Below the pieces are notes generated by a model. The model saw nothing but the letters and a program-made list of their open reading frames with translations, was not told the origin of the DNA and made no database searches. A DNA stretch of 39,370 nucleotides from Chloroflexota bacterium (GTDB lineage: Bacteria > Chloroflexota > Dehalococcoidia > SZUA-161 > SpSt-899): NCBI GenBank assembly GCA_013203045.1, contig JABMQN010000060.1:1-39370 (forward strand). Reading direction: 5' to 3'. A program made the position numbers and the translations under genes. Below are positions 22,293 through 31,491 of the stretch, piece after piece; the stretch's first letter is position 1; every line of letters begins with the position of its first letter.

Positions 22293-22700
22293 ATGTCCGA
22301 GATAGGAACGATCAGAGTATTAGTTGCAAAACCTGGCCTCGATGGGCATGATCGAGGTGCTAAAGTAATTGCCCGCGCATTTCGTGATGCAGGTATGGAA
22401 GTAATCTATACTGGCATTCGGCAAACGCCAGAGATGATTGCGGAAGCAGCCATGCAAGAGGATGTTGATGTTGTTGGGTTGAGCATTCTCTCCGGAGCGC
22501 ATACAGAATTATTCCCTCTTGTTATGGACGAACTCAACAAAAGGGATTTGCGTGATGTGATAGTTATTGCTGGCGGAATCATCCCCGAAGATGATCACCC
22601 GGCACTGAAAAAAATAGGGATTAAAGCTGCATTTGGGCCAGGGACTACCACAGCTGAGATTGTCGATTATGTTCAAAAGGCAGTAGCCGAAAGAAACTAG
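22293..22700 (+). CDS. Methylmalonyl-CoA mutase, cobalamin-binding C-terminal subunit
   Basis: A 135-residue stand-alone B12-binding domain: [20 protein letters not shown] contains the DxHxxG signature with the cobalt-ligating His, followed by [16 protein letters not shown] and the nucleotide-loop region [13 protein letters not shown]. This is the small subunit of the split-type mutase; the large catalytic subunit is not in the window. It lies 27 bases after the epimerase, behind AGGGAGG. Confidence 0.93.
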   Translation: MSEIGTIRVLVAKPGLDGHDRGAKVIARAFRDAGMEVIYTGIRQTPEMIAEAAMQEDVDVVGLSILSGAHTELFPLVMDELNKRDLRDVIVIAGGIIPEDDHPALKKIGIKAAFGPGTTTAEIVDYVQKAVAERN

Positions 22701-22729
22701 TAATACTTTTAAAGTATAGGGGTTGTAAG

Positions 22730-23479
22730 ATGTCAGGCCATTCAAAATGGTCCACAATAAAGCGAGCAAAAGGTACCGCTGACGCAAAAAGAGGCCAGCT
22801 TTTCACCAAGCTAGGTCGCGAAATAACCATCGCAGCCAGAAATAGCGGTGGGGATCCGGATAGCAATCCATCACTACGTCTGGCAATACAAAAGGCTAGA
22901 GACAATAATATGCCGGTCGATAATATCGATCGGGCTATTAAACGTGGTACTGGAGAGGGTACGGCCGGCGCCCTACAGGAAATGACCTTGGAAGGCTACG
23001 GTCCCGGTGGTGCTGCCATGCTGTTGCAGATACTGACTGATAATCACAATCGTACGGTAGCTGAAGTCCGAAGTGTTTTCACCAAAATAAATGCCAGCCT
23101 GGGAGAGGTTGGTTGCGTTACCTGGGTCTTTGAGCAAAAGGGTATGATTCTCGTAGAAGTTGATGGCGATACTGAAGAGATAGAACTCACAGCCATTGAT
23201 GCGGGGGCTGAGGATGTGAAAGTGGAGAATAACGTTATTGAGATTTATACTCAGCCCGGTGATTTTGAAGCCGTTAGGAAATCGCTTGAGGACAACGGAG
23301 CAACCGTGTCATCGGCTGAGGTAACGCTAATTCCACAGAACCTGGCCAAACTTGATGAAAAAACCGCCTTACAGACTCTCAAATTGATAGACAAACTGGA
23401 AGATATCGATGGTGTGCAACACGTGTTTACCAATGCTGATTTTCCTGATGAAGCGCTTGAGAGTTATCGAACTCAATAA
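22730..23479 (+). CDS. yebC: YebC/TACO1-family protein
   Basis: A 249-residue protein of the YebC/PmpR family. It opens MSGHSKWSTIKRAKGTADAK and carries GREITIAARN, DNMPVDNIDRAIKRGTGEG-like text, EGYGPGGAAMLLQILTDN and the closing LDKLEDIDGVQHVFTNADF. Members were described as transcriptional regulators; some relatives help ribosomes translate proline-rich stretches. It is of full length and lies 29 bases after the mutase subunit, probably in one operon. Confidence 0.95.
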   Translation: MSGHSKWSTIKRAKGTADAKRGQLFTKLGREITIAARNSGGDPDSNPSLRLAIQKARDNNMPVDNIDRAIKRGTGEGTAGALQEMTLEGYGPGGAAMLLQILTDNHNRTVAEVRSVFTKINASLGEVGCVTWVFEQKGMILVEVDGDTEEIELTAIDAGAEDVKVENNVIEIYTQPGDFEAVRKSLEDNGATVSSAEVTLIPQNLAKLDEKTALQTLKLIDKLEDIDGVQHVFTNADFPDEALESYRTQ

Positions 23480-23632
23480 CCCCCCCCAACCACTTTTTTC
23501 TGGCAAAGTTAAGATAGTCTGCATCTCCTGTCATTAGCGTGATGATTGTCCTATTTGGACGCAGTATAGTGCAACGTAAGCTCATCTCCATTTACAAGCG
23601 TCTTTCGATCAACAATATTTCATACAATAAGG

Positions 23633-23661
23633 TTGACTTCCAACGTTATCGAGGCTACAAT
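23633..23661 (+). promoter_or_regulatory. Promoter of the acetyl-CoA synthase operon
   Basis: TTGACT (23633-23638), 17-nt spacer, TACAAT (23656-23661). Leader of about 80 nt to the ATG at 23748. No known riboswitch fold was recognised in the leader. Confidence 0.6.
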
Positions 23662-23747
23662 AATCTGTTGGGTGCCTTTTATTCAGCAGGTACGTGTGCC
23701 ACTGTGTTAAAAGGATAACCTTTGAACTTAAGCAGGAGGGTCAGAGT

Positions 23748-24119
23748 ATGGCAATAGTATCAAAACTCTTCAGAAAACCGGAAGATGCCGAAAAGGCAGC
23801 GGCTGATCTCAAAGGTATGGGCGGAAACGTGTCTGTGATAGAGAAAGGCTCGGAGGGCGAGCTAGGTTCGTTGGGCCTTTCGGAACAGACAGCAGACTAT
23901 TACAAATATGGGCTCGCCATTGGCGGAAAAGTGGTCAAAGTGGATGTCGATGATGCCAAAGCTGATGAAGCGAACAATCTTCTTCTTGCCACCGGTTTCG
24001 ATGAGCTTACCGAAAGGCCTGCACAGTGGGCAACCAGTCCTTCGTTCGTTCAGGCCGAAAAGATGAGCGCCACCAATCCTATGGATGCTGAAATGACCGG
24101 GGATTTCCGAGTTTACTAG
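23748..24119 (+). CDS. Small general-stress-protein-like gene heading the ACS operon
   Basis: A 123-residue protein from the ATG at 23748, which follows AGGAGGG; earlier in-frame codons lack a ribosome site. Residues 1-25 (MAIVSKLFRKPEDAEKAAAD) and LGLSEQTADYYKYGLAIGGK with VVKVDVDDAKADEANNLLLA match the layout of YflT/YsnF-like general stress domains, in which a short ferredoxin-like unit is followed by xxYYxxGLxxGG. The last 35 residues (RPAQWATSPSFVQAEKMSAT) are not recognised. It lies 34 bases before acsB and shares its promoter. Its role in acetyl-CoA synthase metabolism is unknown. Confidence 0.75.
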   Translation: MAIVSKLFRKPEDAEKAAADLKGMGGNVSVIEKGSEGELGSLGLSEQTADYYKYGLAIGGKVVKVDVDDAKADEANNLLLATGFDELTERPAQWATSPSFVQAEKMSATNPMDAEMTGDFRVY

Positions 24120-24153
24120 GGATTCTATTTTGGAACAGGAAGGAGAATAGTAA

Positions 24154-26382
24154 ATGTCCAAATATATTGCAACCAGAGCACTTAGAGGCGCGCAAGCCGT
24201 TGTTAAAGAGGCGGAAGATGCGTTGAATGCAGCTATGCAGAGTCCCGGGCCCGATGCGAAAATCGAGCTCCCGATGACTGCATACTATTTGCCCACCATT
24301 TACGGAATGCTCGGGCACAAAGTTGAAAAAATCAGTGATTTGCAATGGGTTGTAGATTACTGCAAAACAATTGTTTCCCCTACCCCGGCGGATAACCTGT
24401 GGACTCCCTACCTGGGTGAAACCCTGGATGCAGGTATGGCAACACTCTTCGCAGAGGAGGTGATTGAAGGAATCGGCTATGCCAAGGGTGAACGTCCCCA
24501 ATCCAAAAATGGTTACACCTACAACGGCGCCATCGATGATGTGCAGATGCGCACCTGGGGTGTAGCGCTGGTGGATGGCCGCATGACCGGTTTTGCCGCC
24601 ATTCTCGGCCGGGCGAAGAATGACGAAGTCGCGGTGAAGATCGTCCGTGAACTTCAGGCAAAGGGCCAGTTATGCTTCTTTACAGGTGATCCCAATGACG
24701 GTGGAGATTTTATTACCGATCAGTTGCTTAATCAGGGTGTCGAGCTCGGATACGATACCTACACCGTTCCGCTAGGCAACAATACTCATTCGACTATTTA
24801 CGCCGCCGGTTTTGCTACACGGGCTGCCATTAGCTTTGGCGGATTCGAGCCCGGTGATGCCCGCCGGAACCTTTTCTATAACAAGTTCCGATGCTTCGCT
24901 TTCGCGCTGGCGCTTGGTCCGATCGATGACCTGAAATACGCAACAGCAGCCGGCGCCATCAACTATGGTTTCCCGGTTATTGCGGATACCCTAATCCCCA
25001 ACATTTCACCTGTTGGCGTTACTCAGTACGAACATGTTGTCAGCATGCCGTTTGATGATATCCCGGGCGCCAATGACATGGAGAGGGCGGAGCGTCTCGT
25101 TGAGAAATGTATCGAAGTTCGCGGCATCAAGCTCAAAATCACCAAGGTGCCGATCCCGGTTTCCTATGGAGCTGCTTTTGAGGGCGAGGTTGTCCGGAGA
25201 GCAGACCTGCGCGCCGAGATGGGCGGTAAGAGAGGCATGTGCTTCGAGTGGTTGAGCATGGCTGGCATGGATGAGATTGAAGATCACAAGATTGAACTCA
25301 TCGGTCCCGATCTGGACGTTGCCCCGGCCGGCACGAAGACGCCAATGGCAATTCGGGTCAAAATAGCGGGTCGCAAGATGCAGATTGACTTTGAAGGTGT
25401 GCTGGAACGCCAGATACACCACTTCCTCAATGGCGCCGAGGGCATACAGCATCAGGGCCAGCGAGATATCTCATGGATACGAATACATAATAGCGCAGTG
25501 GAAAAAGGCTTCAGGATTACCGATCTTGGCGAGATCCTGTACGCTTGTTTCAAAAACGAATACGGTGCCATCATTGATAAGATCGAAATGACGTTCTACA
25601 CCGAAGAAGAGACCGTCGCCAAGATGATGGAAGAGGCCAGAGCGGTGTACAGAGAGAGAAATGAGAGAACTGCCGGTCTTACCGACGATTCAGTGGACCT
25701 ATTCTACAGCTGCACGCTGTGCCAGTCCTTCGCACCTACCCATGTTTGCGTTATCAACCCCGAACGCGTGGGATTGTGCGGCGCCTATAGCTGGCTCGAC
25801 TGCAAAGCAGCTTACGAGATCAATCCTCATGGTGGAAACCAGCCAGTCCCGAAGGGCACCTGTCTCTCCGAGGAAAAAGGTGAATGGGAAGGCGTCAATC
25901 AGTTTGTAAATGCCAATACCCAGCAGGCAATTGAGCGCTTCACCGTGTACTCTTTGATGGATGCGCCTATGACAACTTGCGGTTGCTGCGAGTGCGTCAT
26001 GTCAATCCTTCCGGAGGCCAATGGGGTGATGGTTATTTCTCGTGATGACTATAGCAATAGCCCATCAGGAATGACGTTTACTCAGCTCATGGGTATCATG
26101 GGTGGTGGTGCCCAGACACCGGGCATGATGGGACTTGGCAAAACCTACATTAGCAGTGACAAGTTCATCTCGTTCGAAGGAGGTATCAAGAGGCTGGTAT
26201 GGCTCTCAAAGAACCTCAAGGAAGAGTTCGCAGATCAGTTGCAGGCAGCGGCGGAAAAAGTCGGTGTGCCTGATCTTATCGATAAAATTTGCGACGGCGA
26301 CATAGCTCAGGATTCCGATGGCATGGTGGCCTTCCTTACCGAGAAGGGACATCCGGCATTGTCCATGGACCCCATGATGTAA
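24154..26382 (+). CDS. acsB: CO-methylating acetyl-CoA synthase (ACS), A-cluster subunit
   Basis: Joins a methyl group from the corrinoid protein with CO and CoA to form acetyl-CoA, or the reverse, in the Wood-Ljungdahl pathway. The 742-residue chain is full-length bacterial type with the N-terminal domain that in other organisms docks CODH. A-cluster ligands are clear: Cys520, Cys523, Cys532 and Cys542 for the [4Fe-4S] cubane and Cys609-Gly-Cys611 for the distal nickel, each exactly 14 residues later than in Moorella ACS. The next residue is Cys612 (CGCCEC), where I recall Phe in Moorella (CGCFEC). AGGAAGGAG precedes the ATG; acsD follows after 38 bases. Confidence 0.96.
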   Translation: MSKYIATRALRGAQAVVKEAEDALNAAMQSPGPDAKIELPMTAYYLPTIYGMLGHKVEKISDLQWVVDYCKTIVSPTPADNLWTPYLGETLDAGMATLFAEEVIEGIGYAKGERPQSKNGYTYNGAIDDVQMRTWGVALVDGRMTGFAAILGRAKNDEVAVKIVRELQAKGQLCFFTGDPNDGGDFITDQLLNQGVELGYDTYTVPLGNNTHSTIYAAGFATRAAISFGGFEPGDARRNLFYNKFRCFAFALALGPIDDLKYATAAGAINYGFPVIADTLIPNISPVGVTQYEHVVSMPFDDIPGANDMERAERLVEKCIEVRGIKLKITKVPIPVSYGAAFEGEVVRRADLRAEMGGKRGMCFEWLSMAGMDEIEDHKIELIGPDLDVAPAGTKTPMAIRVKIAGRKMQIDFEGVLERQIHHFLNGAEGIQHQGQRDISWIRIHNSAVEKGFRITDLGEILYACFKNEYGAIIDKIEMTFYTEEETVAKMMEEARAVYRERNERTAGLTDDSVDLFYSCTLCQSFAPTHVCVINPERVGLCGAYSWLDCKAAYEINPHGGNQPVPKGTCLSEEKGEWEGVNQFVNANTQQAIERFTVYSLMDAPMTTCGCCECVMSILPEANGVMVISRDDYSNSPSGMTFTQLMGIMGGGAQTPGMMGLGKTYISSDKFISFEGGIKRLVWLSKNLKEEFADQLQAAAEKVGVPDLIDKICDGDIAQDSDGMVAFLTEKGHPALSMDPMM

Positions 26383-26420
26383 TCAAATTACACAATATTC
26401 AATTTTAAGGAGGCTCTTAC

Positions 26421-27359
26421 ATGGCCGTAGAGATTCCGGTTGATAAATGGACCGGCAAAATTCGGGAATTGAAATTCGGTGGTGGTGGCCGCAAGGAAGT
26501 CATCATTGGTGGCGCGAGCACCCTGCCTTATTTGAAGTTTGAGGGTGAACCATGCAATCCCACTCGCGTGGCCATTACAATCCATGATTGCGAGCCTCCA
26601 TATCCCCCTGGTCTCTTGTCTGCCTGGGGAGACGTGGTCAAAGACCCCAGCGAGTGGGCCAAGAAGGCTGTGGAAATCGGCGCCGATATTATCTGTTTGA
26701 GACTGACGAGCGCACACCCTGAGACAGCAAATACGGGCGCAGTCGAGGCCAAAGCCACGGTAGATAAGGTACTCTCCGCAGTTGATGTGCCCCTTATTGT
26801 TCTTGGGCCCGGCGTAGCAGAGAAAGATAATGAAGTGCTTATGGCTGTTTCAGAAACAGCAAAGGGGCAGCGCATAGCCCTGGGCAACTGCGAGGAAAAG
26901 AATTATAAGACGATTGCTGCAGTGGCAATTTCTGATGGGCATATCGCTATCGCCAAGACTCCTTTGGATATAAACCTGGCCAAGCAGCTTAATGTGCTGG
27001 TTTCCGATGTAGGAGTTCCGATGGATTCCATCATCATGGATCCAGATACAGGGGCGTTAGGCTATGGTATTGAGTATGGCTATTCGATCAACGAAAGGTT
27101 ACGATTGGCAGCTCTTATGGGCGATTCAATGTGCCAGATACCAATTATCAATCATGCCGGCCCGGAGACATGGCGACAAAAAGAGGCAAGAGCGGCTGAA
27201 GGCGTGCCTGCCGAATGGGGCAGCCTGGATGAGCGCGCGGTGATATGGGAAGAACTCACTGCTATAGCCTGCATTAACAGTGGCGCTGACTTGCTCGTGA
27301 TGAACCATCCCAAAGCGGTAGAGATGATCAAGGCCACCATTGGGAAGCTGAGCGCATAA
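26421..27359 (+). CDS. acsD: Corrinoid iron-sulfur protein, small subunit
   Basis: A 312-residue TIM-barrel subunit (CdhD type) of the corrinoid/Fe-S methyl carrier that delivers methyl groups to ACS. Recognisable parts: VIIGGASTLPYLKFEGEPCN near the start, GADIICLRLTSAHPET (about 87-102), VPLIVLGPG, SIIMDPDTGALGYGIEYGYS (about 213-232) and the end DLLVMNHPKAVEMIK. No Fe-S cysteines, as expected for this subunit. AAGGAGG precedes the ATG; acsC follows after 13 bases. Confidence 0.94.
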   Translation: MAVEIPVDKWTGKIRELKFGGGGRKEVIIGGASTLPYLKFEGEPCNPTRVAITIHDCEPPYPPGLLSAWGDVVKDPSEWAKKAVEIGADIICLRLTSAHPETANTGAVEAKATVDKVLSAVDVPLIVLGPGVAEKDNEVLMAVSETAKGQRIALGNCEEKNYKTIAAVAISDGHIAIAKTPLDINLAKQLNVLVSDVGVPMDSIIMDPDTGALGYGIEYGYSINERLRLAALMGDSMCQIPIINHAGPETWRQKEARAAEGVPAEWGSLDERAVIWEELTAIACINSGADLLVMNHPKAVEMIKATIGKLSA

Positions 27360-27372
27360 GGAGAGATGAAAG

Positions 27373-28719
27373 ATGGCACTGACAGGCATACAAATCTATA
27401 AATTCCTTCCTAAGACAAACTGCAAGGCTTGTGGGTTTCCCACATGTCTGGCTTTTGCTATGAAACTGGCCCAGGGTCAGGCGGAGCTTTCCAAGTGTCC
27501 TGATGTAAGTGATGAGGCTAAGCAGGCGTTGGAGGCTGCATCCCGCCCGCCAATGAAGCTGGTGACTATCGGGGCAGGCGAGAAGAAGATGGAAGTCGGC
27601 GGAGAGACCGTTATGTTCCGTCATGATAAGACCTTTTTTCACCCTTCAGCGCTCGTTGTCCGCGTAAAAGATACCCAGTCGGATGATGAAATTGCTCAAA
27701 CCGTAGAAGCGGTTACCAAATACACAGTTGAGAGAGTGGGCATAACTTTTGGCATGGATGGTATTGCCATACAAAACGATTTCGGCGATGCCGGTAAATT
27801 TGCCGCTTGTGCCGAAGCTGTTAAGGGTAAGACCGATCTGCCGCTGATCCTCATGTCAGACGATGCCGCCGCCATGGGTGCAGCGCTGGAGAAAATCGCT
27901 GATGCCAAACCGGCAATTTGTGGCGCTAACAAAGACAACATCGATGCTATGATTGAGTTGGCCAAAGCCAATGGCGTTGCCCTTGGTATCAAAGGCGATA
28001 ATCTTGATGAACTGGCCGAGCTTTCCGAGAAAGCCGCGGGAGCTGGTGTTGAGGATATCATTCTTGATCCAGCAACTAGAGGTCATGGCGATTCGCTAAA
28101 TGCCCTGACTCAAATGCGCCGGCTGGCTATTAAGAAACAGTTCCAGCCGATGGGCTTCCCCACTATCACCTTCCCGGGTGAGGGCGCATCCTCTTTGGAT
28201 GAGGAAGCAGTCATGGCTGCCCAGTATGTTGCCAAGTATGGCAGCATTGTTGTGCTGGACACTTTTGATCCTGCCATGGTTTACCCTCTGATCACCCTGC
28301 GGCTCAACCTCTACACCGACCCTCAGAAACCGATCCAGATGGCTGCCGGTATTTACCCGATTGGTAATGCCACAGCAGATAGTCCGTTCTGTGTTACTAC
28401 CAATTTCTCGCTAACCTACTTCACCATTGCTGGTGAGCTTGAATCCACCGGTATTCCAGCATGGTTAATGGTCTGCGATACAGAAGGTCTTTCGGTCCTG
28501 ACAGCTTGGTCAGCAGGTAAATTTGATGCTGAGAAGATCGCCAAGACAGCAAAAGAACAGGATGCCGCATCAAAGGTGGGCCATAAAAAAGTGATTCTTC
28601 CTGGTAAAGTGGCTATACTCAGAGGTGAACTGGAAGATGAGATGTCCGACTGGCAGATTATGGTCGGTCCGATGGAAGCCATGGATGTCGGTGGATGGTT
28701 TAAAAAGAACTGGAATTAA
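27373..28719 (+). CDS. acsC: Corrinoid iron-sulfur protein, large subunit
   Basis: A 448-residue subunit carrying cobalamin and one [4Fe-4S] cluster. Cluster ligands are Cys17, Cys20, Cys25 and Cys42 (NCKACGFPTCLAFAMK ... KCP). A TIM barrel follows (about 90-320), and the C-terminal part with GIPAWLMVCDTEGLSVLTAW forms the cobalamin-binding domain. With AcsD it shuttles the methyl group between methyltetrahydrofolate:CFeSP methyltransferase and ACS. Neither that methyltransferase nor CODH is encoded nearby; a strong terminator closes the operon 21 bases after the stop. Confidence 0.94.
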   Translation: MALTGIQIYKFLPKTNCKACGFPTCLAFAMKLAQGQAELSKCPDVSDEAKQALEAASRPPMKLVTIGAGEKKMEVGGETVMFRHDKTFFHPSALVVRVKDTQSDDEIAQTVEAVTKYTVERVGITFGMDGIAIQNDFGDAGKFAACAEAVKGKTDLPLILMSDDAAAMGAALEKIADAKPAICGANKDNIDAMIELAKANGVALGIKGDNLDELAELSEKAAGAGVEDIILDPATRGHGDSLNALTQMRRLAIKKQFQPMGFPTITFPGEGASSLDEEAVMAAQYVAKYGSIVVLDTFDPAMVYPLITLRLNLYTDPQKPIQMAAGIYPIGNATADSPFCVTTNFSLTYFTIAGELESTGIPAWLMVCDTEGLSVLTAWSAGKFDAEKIAKTAKEQDAASKVGHKKVILPGKVAILRGELEDEMSDWQIMVGPMEAMDVGGWFKKNWN

Positions 28720-28740
28720 AGCTATATAAAAGCTAGAAAT

Positions 28741-28777
28741 ACAAAAAGGGCGATGCATTAGGCATCGCCCTTTTTGT
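28741..28777. terminator. Strong bidirectional rho-independent terminator after acsC
   Basis: AAAAAGGGCGATGC (28743-28756), loop ATTAG, GCATCGCCCTTTTT (28762-28775). A 14-base perfect stem with a T tract on either strand, serving the acs operon and the convergent kinase gene at 28805. Confidence 0.92.
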
Positions 28778-28804
28778 ATTCGTTAATTTCAACAGAAAGT
28801 GTCC

Positions 28805-31333
28805 CTATACTATCTCGTCCAGATCATCTATTATGGGAAGAGTAAAGATGAATTTAGAACCGTTTCTTGATTCGCTTTCTATCCATATCTTGCCTCCGTG
28901 TGATTCCACAATTCCTTTACAGATGGCAAGCCCCAGACCACTACCACTCTTTCTCCGTTTTACATTCTCCTCTAGTCGATAGAAGTGGGCAAAGACCTTT
29001 TCATGGTGCTCCGGAAGAATACCTTCGCCACAATCGCTCACACTTACCTCTAAAGCCCCACTTGACATCGAAGCCTCAATAGTGATCTTAGTTCCTTCAG
29101 GTGAGTATGACGCCGCATTCTCTACGAGATTGGTAATGACCTGGCCAACACGTACTTCATCCATCGCCATAGACGGCAGATCAGGTGGGAAAACGAACTC
29201 AAGAATGTGGTCACCGGCAATGTTATCAAATACATTGCTAAGCTGCGATATCACCCTGTTGAGGTTTGTTATCGACTTCTCCAATTTCATTGCACCGGCT
29301 TCGATCTTGGACATATCTAAAACATCGCTCACTATGCGCAGGAGCCGGTCAGATTCTTGATCAATCGTCATAAGGAATTCATATTGTGTTTTGCTATCCC
29401 ATTCCACATCGGGTTGAACCAGAGTGCTGGCAAGTCCCTTGATAGATGTCATAGGTGTCCGCATTTCATGCGATACACTGGCCAGAAAAGCGGTTCTCAA
29501 ACGATCTGTCTCTTCCAGAGCTACGGCCTTAGAGGCCTCTTCAAGCAGTTGGGCATTTTCGATTGCTGTACTGATCTGGTGTCCTATAGTTATCAGAAGA
29601 TACTGTTCTTCCGGTGTGAACACACGTTCTCCCTGAGTAGCCGCACCCATAACTCCCAGGACTTTTCCCCTTGTGTTAAGGGGAATGAACATGGCTGATT
29701 TTAATTGATGCTTAGGGACTATTTTATCGGCAGTTTTGTGAACTGGTTCAATGGTATCTATAAGAGATTCAATATAAATAGGTTCGCTATTTTGAGCTGC
29801 GACCCACAAATCGCTTTGAGCTATCTCGTTTGGGGATATAGCTGCAATGTCTTCATTACTTATCCCTTTAACAATCTTCAAGGTTAGTAGCTTCCCTTTC
29901 TCTTCCATGAGGAGAATCCCACCATGTTTGATGTTGAGTATATCGAGAGTCTTGTTGAGTGCACTATTGAGAATATCATCCAGTTCGATAGATTGAGTTA
30001 CAGTTTGAGCAATGGCGTTCAAGGCAGCAAACTCTCGATTGCGTCGTAGAATCTGCTCCTGAGCTTGTTTACGTTGGGTTATGTCTCTAAGGATAACAAG
30101 AATACCTTCAATCTCACCTGTTCTCTTGAGAAGACTAATACTCGCTTCAGCTAAAACAAGGCCACCGTTTTTGTGTGTGAGTTCTACTTCAATCAGGCCC
30201 TTCCCGCCAGTTCCTCCTATCGCATTTCTGATGGCCTCCGTCATTTTCACCATCTCTGACTCGGGCAAAACATGAGCAAGTTCTATAACGCTTTTGCCGA
30301 TGACTTCATCTGATGTGTAACCAGTTATGTCCTCGCCTTTGATGTTTCTATCGACAATAATTCCATTATTATCTATATAAATGATTTCATCATTAGCATT
30401 TTCAAAGATGGCCCTAAATTTGCTTTCGCTTTCCTGTAGCACCGCTTCCCACTGTTTGCGCTCAGTGATGTCTCGCATAAATGCCAACCGCACATTTTCA
30501 CCCCTAAACTGAGCAGGGCTCGCACTAATTTCGATCCACAAAGTTACCCCCGCACCGTTCAAAATCGGGAGTGAATATGTTCGAGATTCTGTGTTCGCCT
30601 CAAGAGAGTTTGCCATATCTGAAATCAGACCCTGTTTTTCGATTTTCTTCAGTACATCTGGCAGGTTAGGGGATAAGAGTTCAAAAACATCTTGACCTAT
30701 ACATTCAGATATAGGGTAACTAAATATTTCACTTGCTTTCTCATTCAAGAATATAAGCTCGCGACCTCTAATCACGATGATTCCATCAGGACTAAGTTCC
30801 ACAAGGGAAGAGTATTCTGCCTCTCGTTTTCTGATAGCCTCTTGGGCAAGTTTGCGTTCGGAAATATCACGACAATTGAGCACCATGCCCTCAACGAGCG
30901 GGGTATTCATGAGATTTGTTCCCGATATCTCAACATCGACCCAGGTACCGTCTTTTCGTTGGAGGCGATTTTCTATTGATACCGTATATCCCGGTGTTTG
31001 CACTCCTTTATCAAAGATATCAGCGATACTTGAAAGTTCATGCGGGTGGAAAAAATCGAAAGCTTTTTTTCCGATCAATTCTTCCAGTTTATAACCTGAT
31101 ATCTGTTCGGTAGCTGGATTAACGTATCTGACAGTCCCATCCTGATCAAGTATCGAGATCATGTCGGTGGAGTATTCAATGAGCGCCTGGAAGTAGTCTT
31201 TGCCACTGGATAACGAGAAATTGTCAGAACGAATACGCGCATCGTCTGCCTTCTCTAACTCATCGATTTTCTGACGCAGAGCATTTACTCTTTCTAATAG
31301 GTCTTTGTCAGTTTGTTTTTCGTGTTTCTTCAT
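28805..31333 (-). CDS. Cytoplasmic PAS/GAF sensor histidine kinase
   Basis: An 842-residue kinase without membrane segments. The order is an N-terminal coiled coil (1-35), PAS (about 45-160, ending NCRDISERK), PAS (about 170-293, ending FMRDITERK), PAS (about 300-422, ending ILRDITQRK), GAF (about 435-595), HisKA with His622 in SVSHEMRTP, and HATPase with N-box VITNLVENAASYSPEG, DCGEG and GSGLGLAICKGIVESHGG. No response regulator lies beside it, so the partner is unknown. It probably senses a small ligand or redox state inside the cell. It converges on acsC, so it is not co-transcribed with the ACS genes. Confidence 0.92.
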   Translation of the reverse strand: MKKHEKQTDKDLLERVNALRQKIDELEKADDARIRSDNFSLSSGKDYFQALIEYSTDMISILDQDGTVRYVNPATEQISGYKLEELIGKKAFDFFHPHELSSIADIFDKGVQTPGYTVSIENRLQRKDGTWVDVEISGTNLMNTPLVEGMVLNCRDISERKLAQEAIRKREAEYSSLVELSPDGIIVIRGRELIFLNEKASEIFSYPISECIGQDVFELLSPNLPDVLKKIEKQGLISDMANSLEANTESRTYSLPILNGAGVTLWIEISASPAQFRGENVRLAFMRDITERKQWEAVLQESESKFRAIFENANDEIIYIDNNGIIVDRNIKGEDITGYTSDEVIGKSVIELAHVLPESEMVKMTEAIRNAIGGTGGKGLIEVELTHKNGGLVLAEASISLLKRTGEIEGILVILRDITQRKQAQEQILRRNREFAALNAIAQTVTQSIELDDILNSALNKTLDILNIKHGGILLMEEKGKLLTLKIVKGISNEDIAAISPNEIAQSDLWVAAQNSEPIYIESLIDTIEPVHKTADKIVPKHQLKSAMFIPLNTRGKVLGVMGAATQGERVFTPEEQYLLITIGHQISTAIENAQLLEEASKAVALEETDRLRTAFLASVSHEMRTPMTSIKGLASTLVQPDVEWDSKTQYEFLMTIDQESDRLLRIVSDVLDMSKIEAGAMKLEKSITNLNRVISQLSNVFDNIAGDHILEFVFPPDLPSMAMDEVRVGQVITNLVENAASYSPEGTKITIEASMSSGALEVSVSDCGEGILPEHHEKVFAHFYRLEENVKRRKSGSGLGLAICKGIVESHGGKIWIESESRNGSKFIFTLPIIDDLDEIV

Positions 31334-31491
31334 CCTATCTTGCCTTATGTGTTAACAGTCATTATGGATGAGACCGACCTGTAGTGCAGTTCATGTAGCG
31401 CATATTATGTCACATTATTATAATGGAAGTCTCCTGATAATCCAAATACGATTAAAACACCGTATTTACGTTGCAATAAGTGGACCGGAAA

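Noticed and set aside
22293-22700. Mutase B12-binding subunit as a truncated pseudogene
   Set aside because: It has a full domain, its own start and ribosome site; split mutases with a separate small subunit are known.
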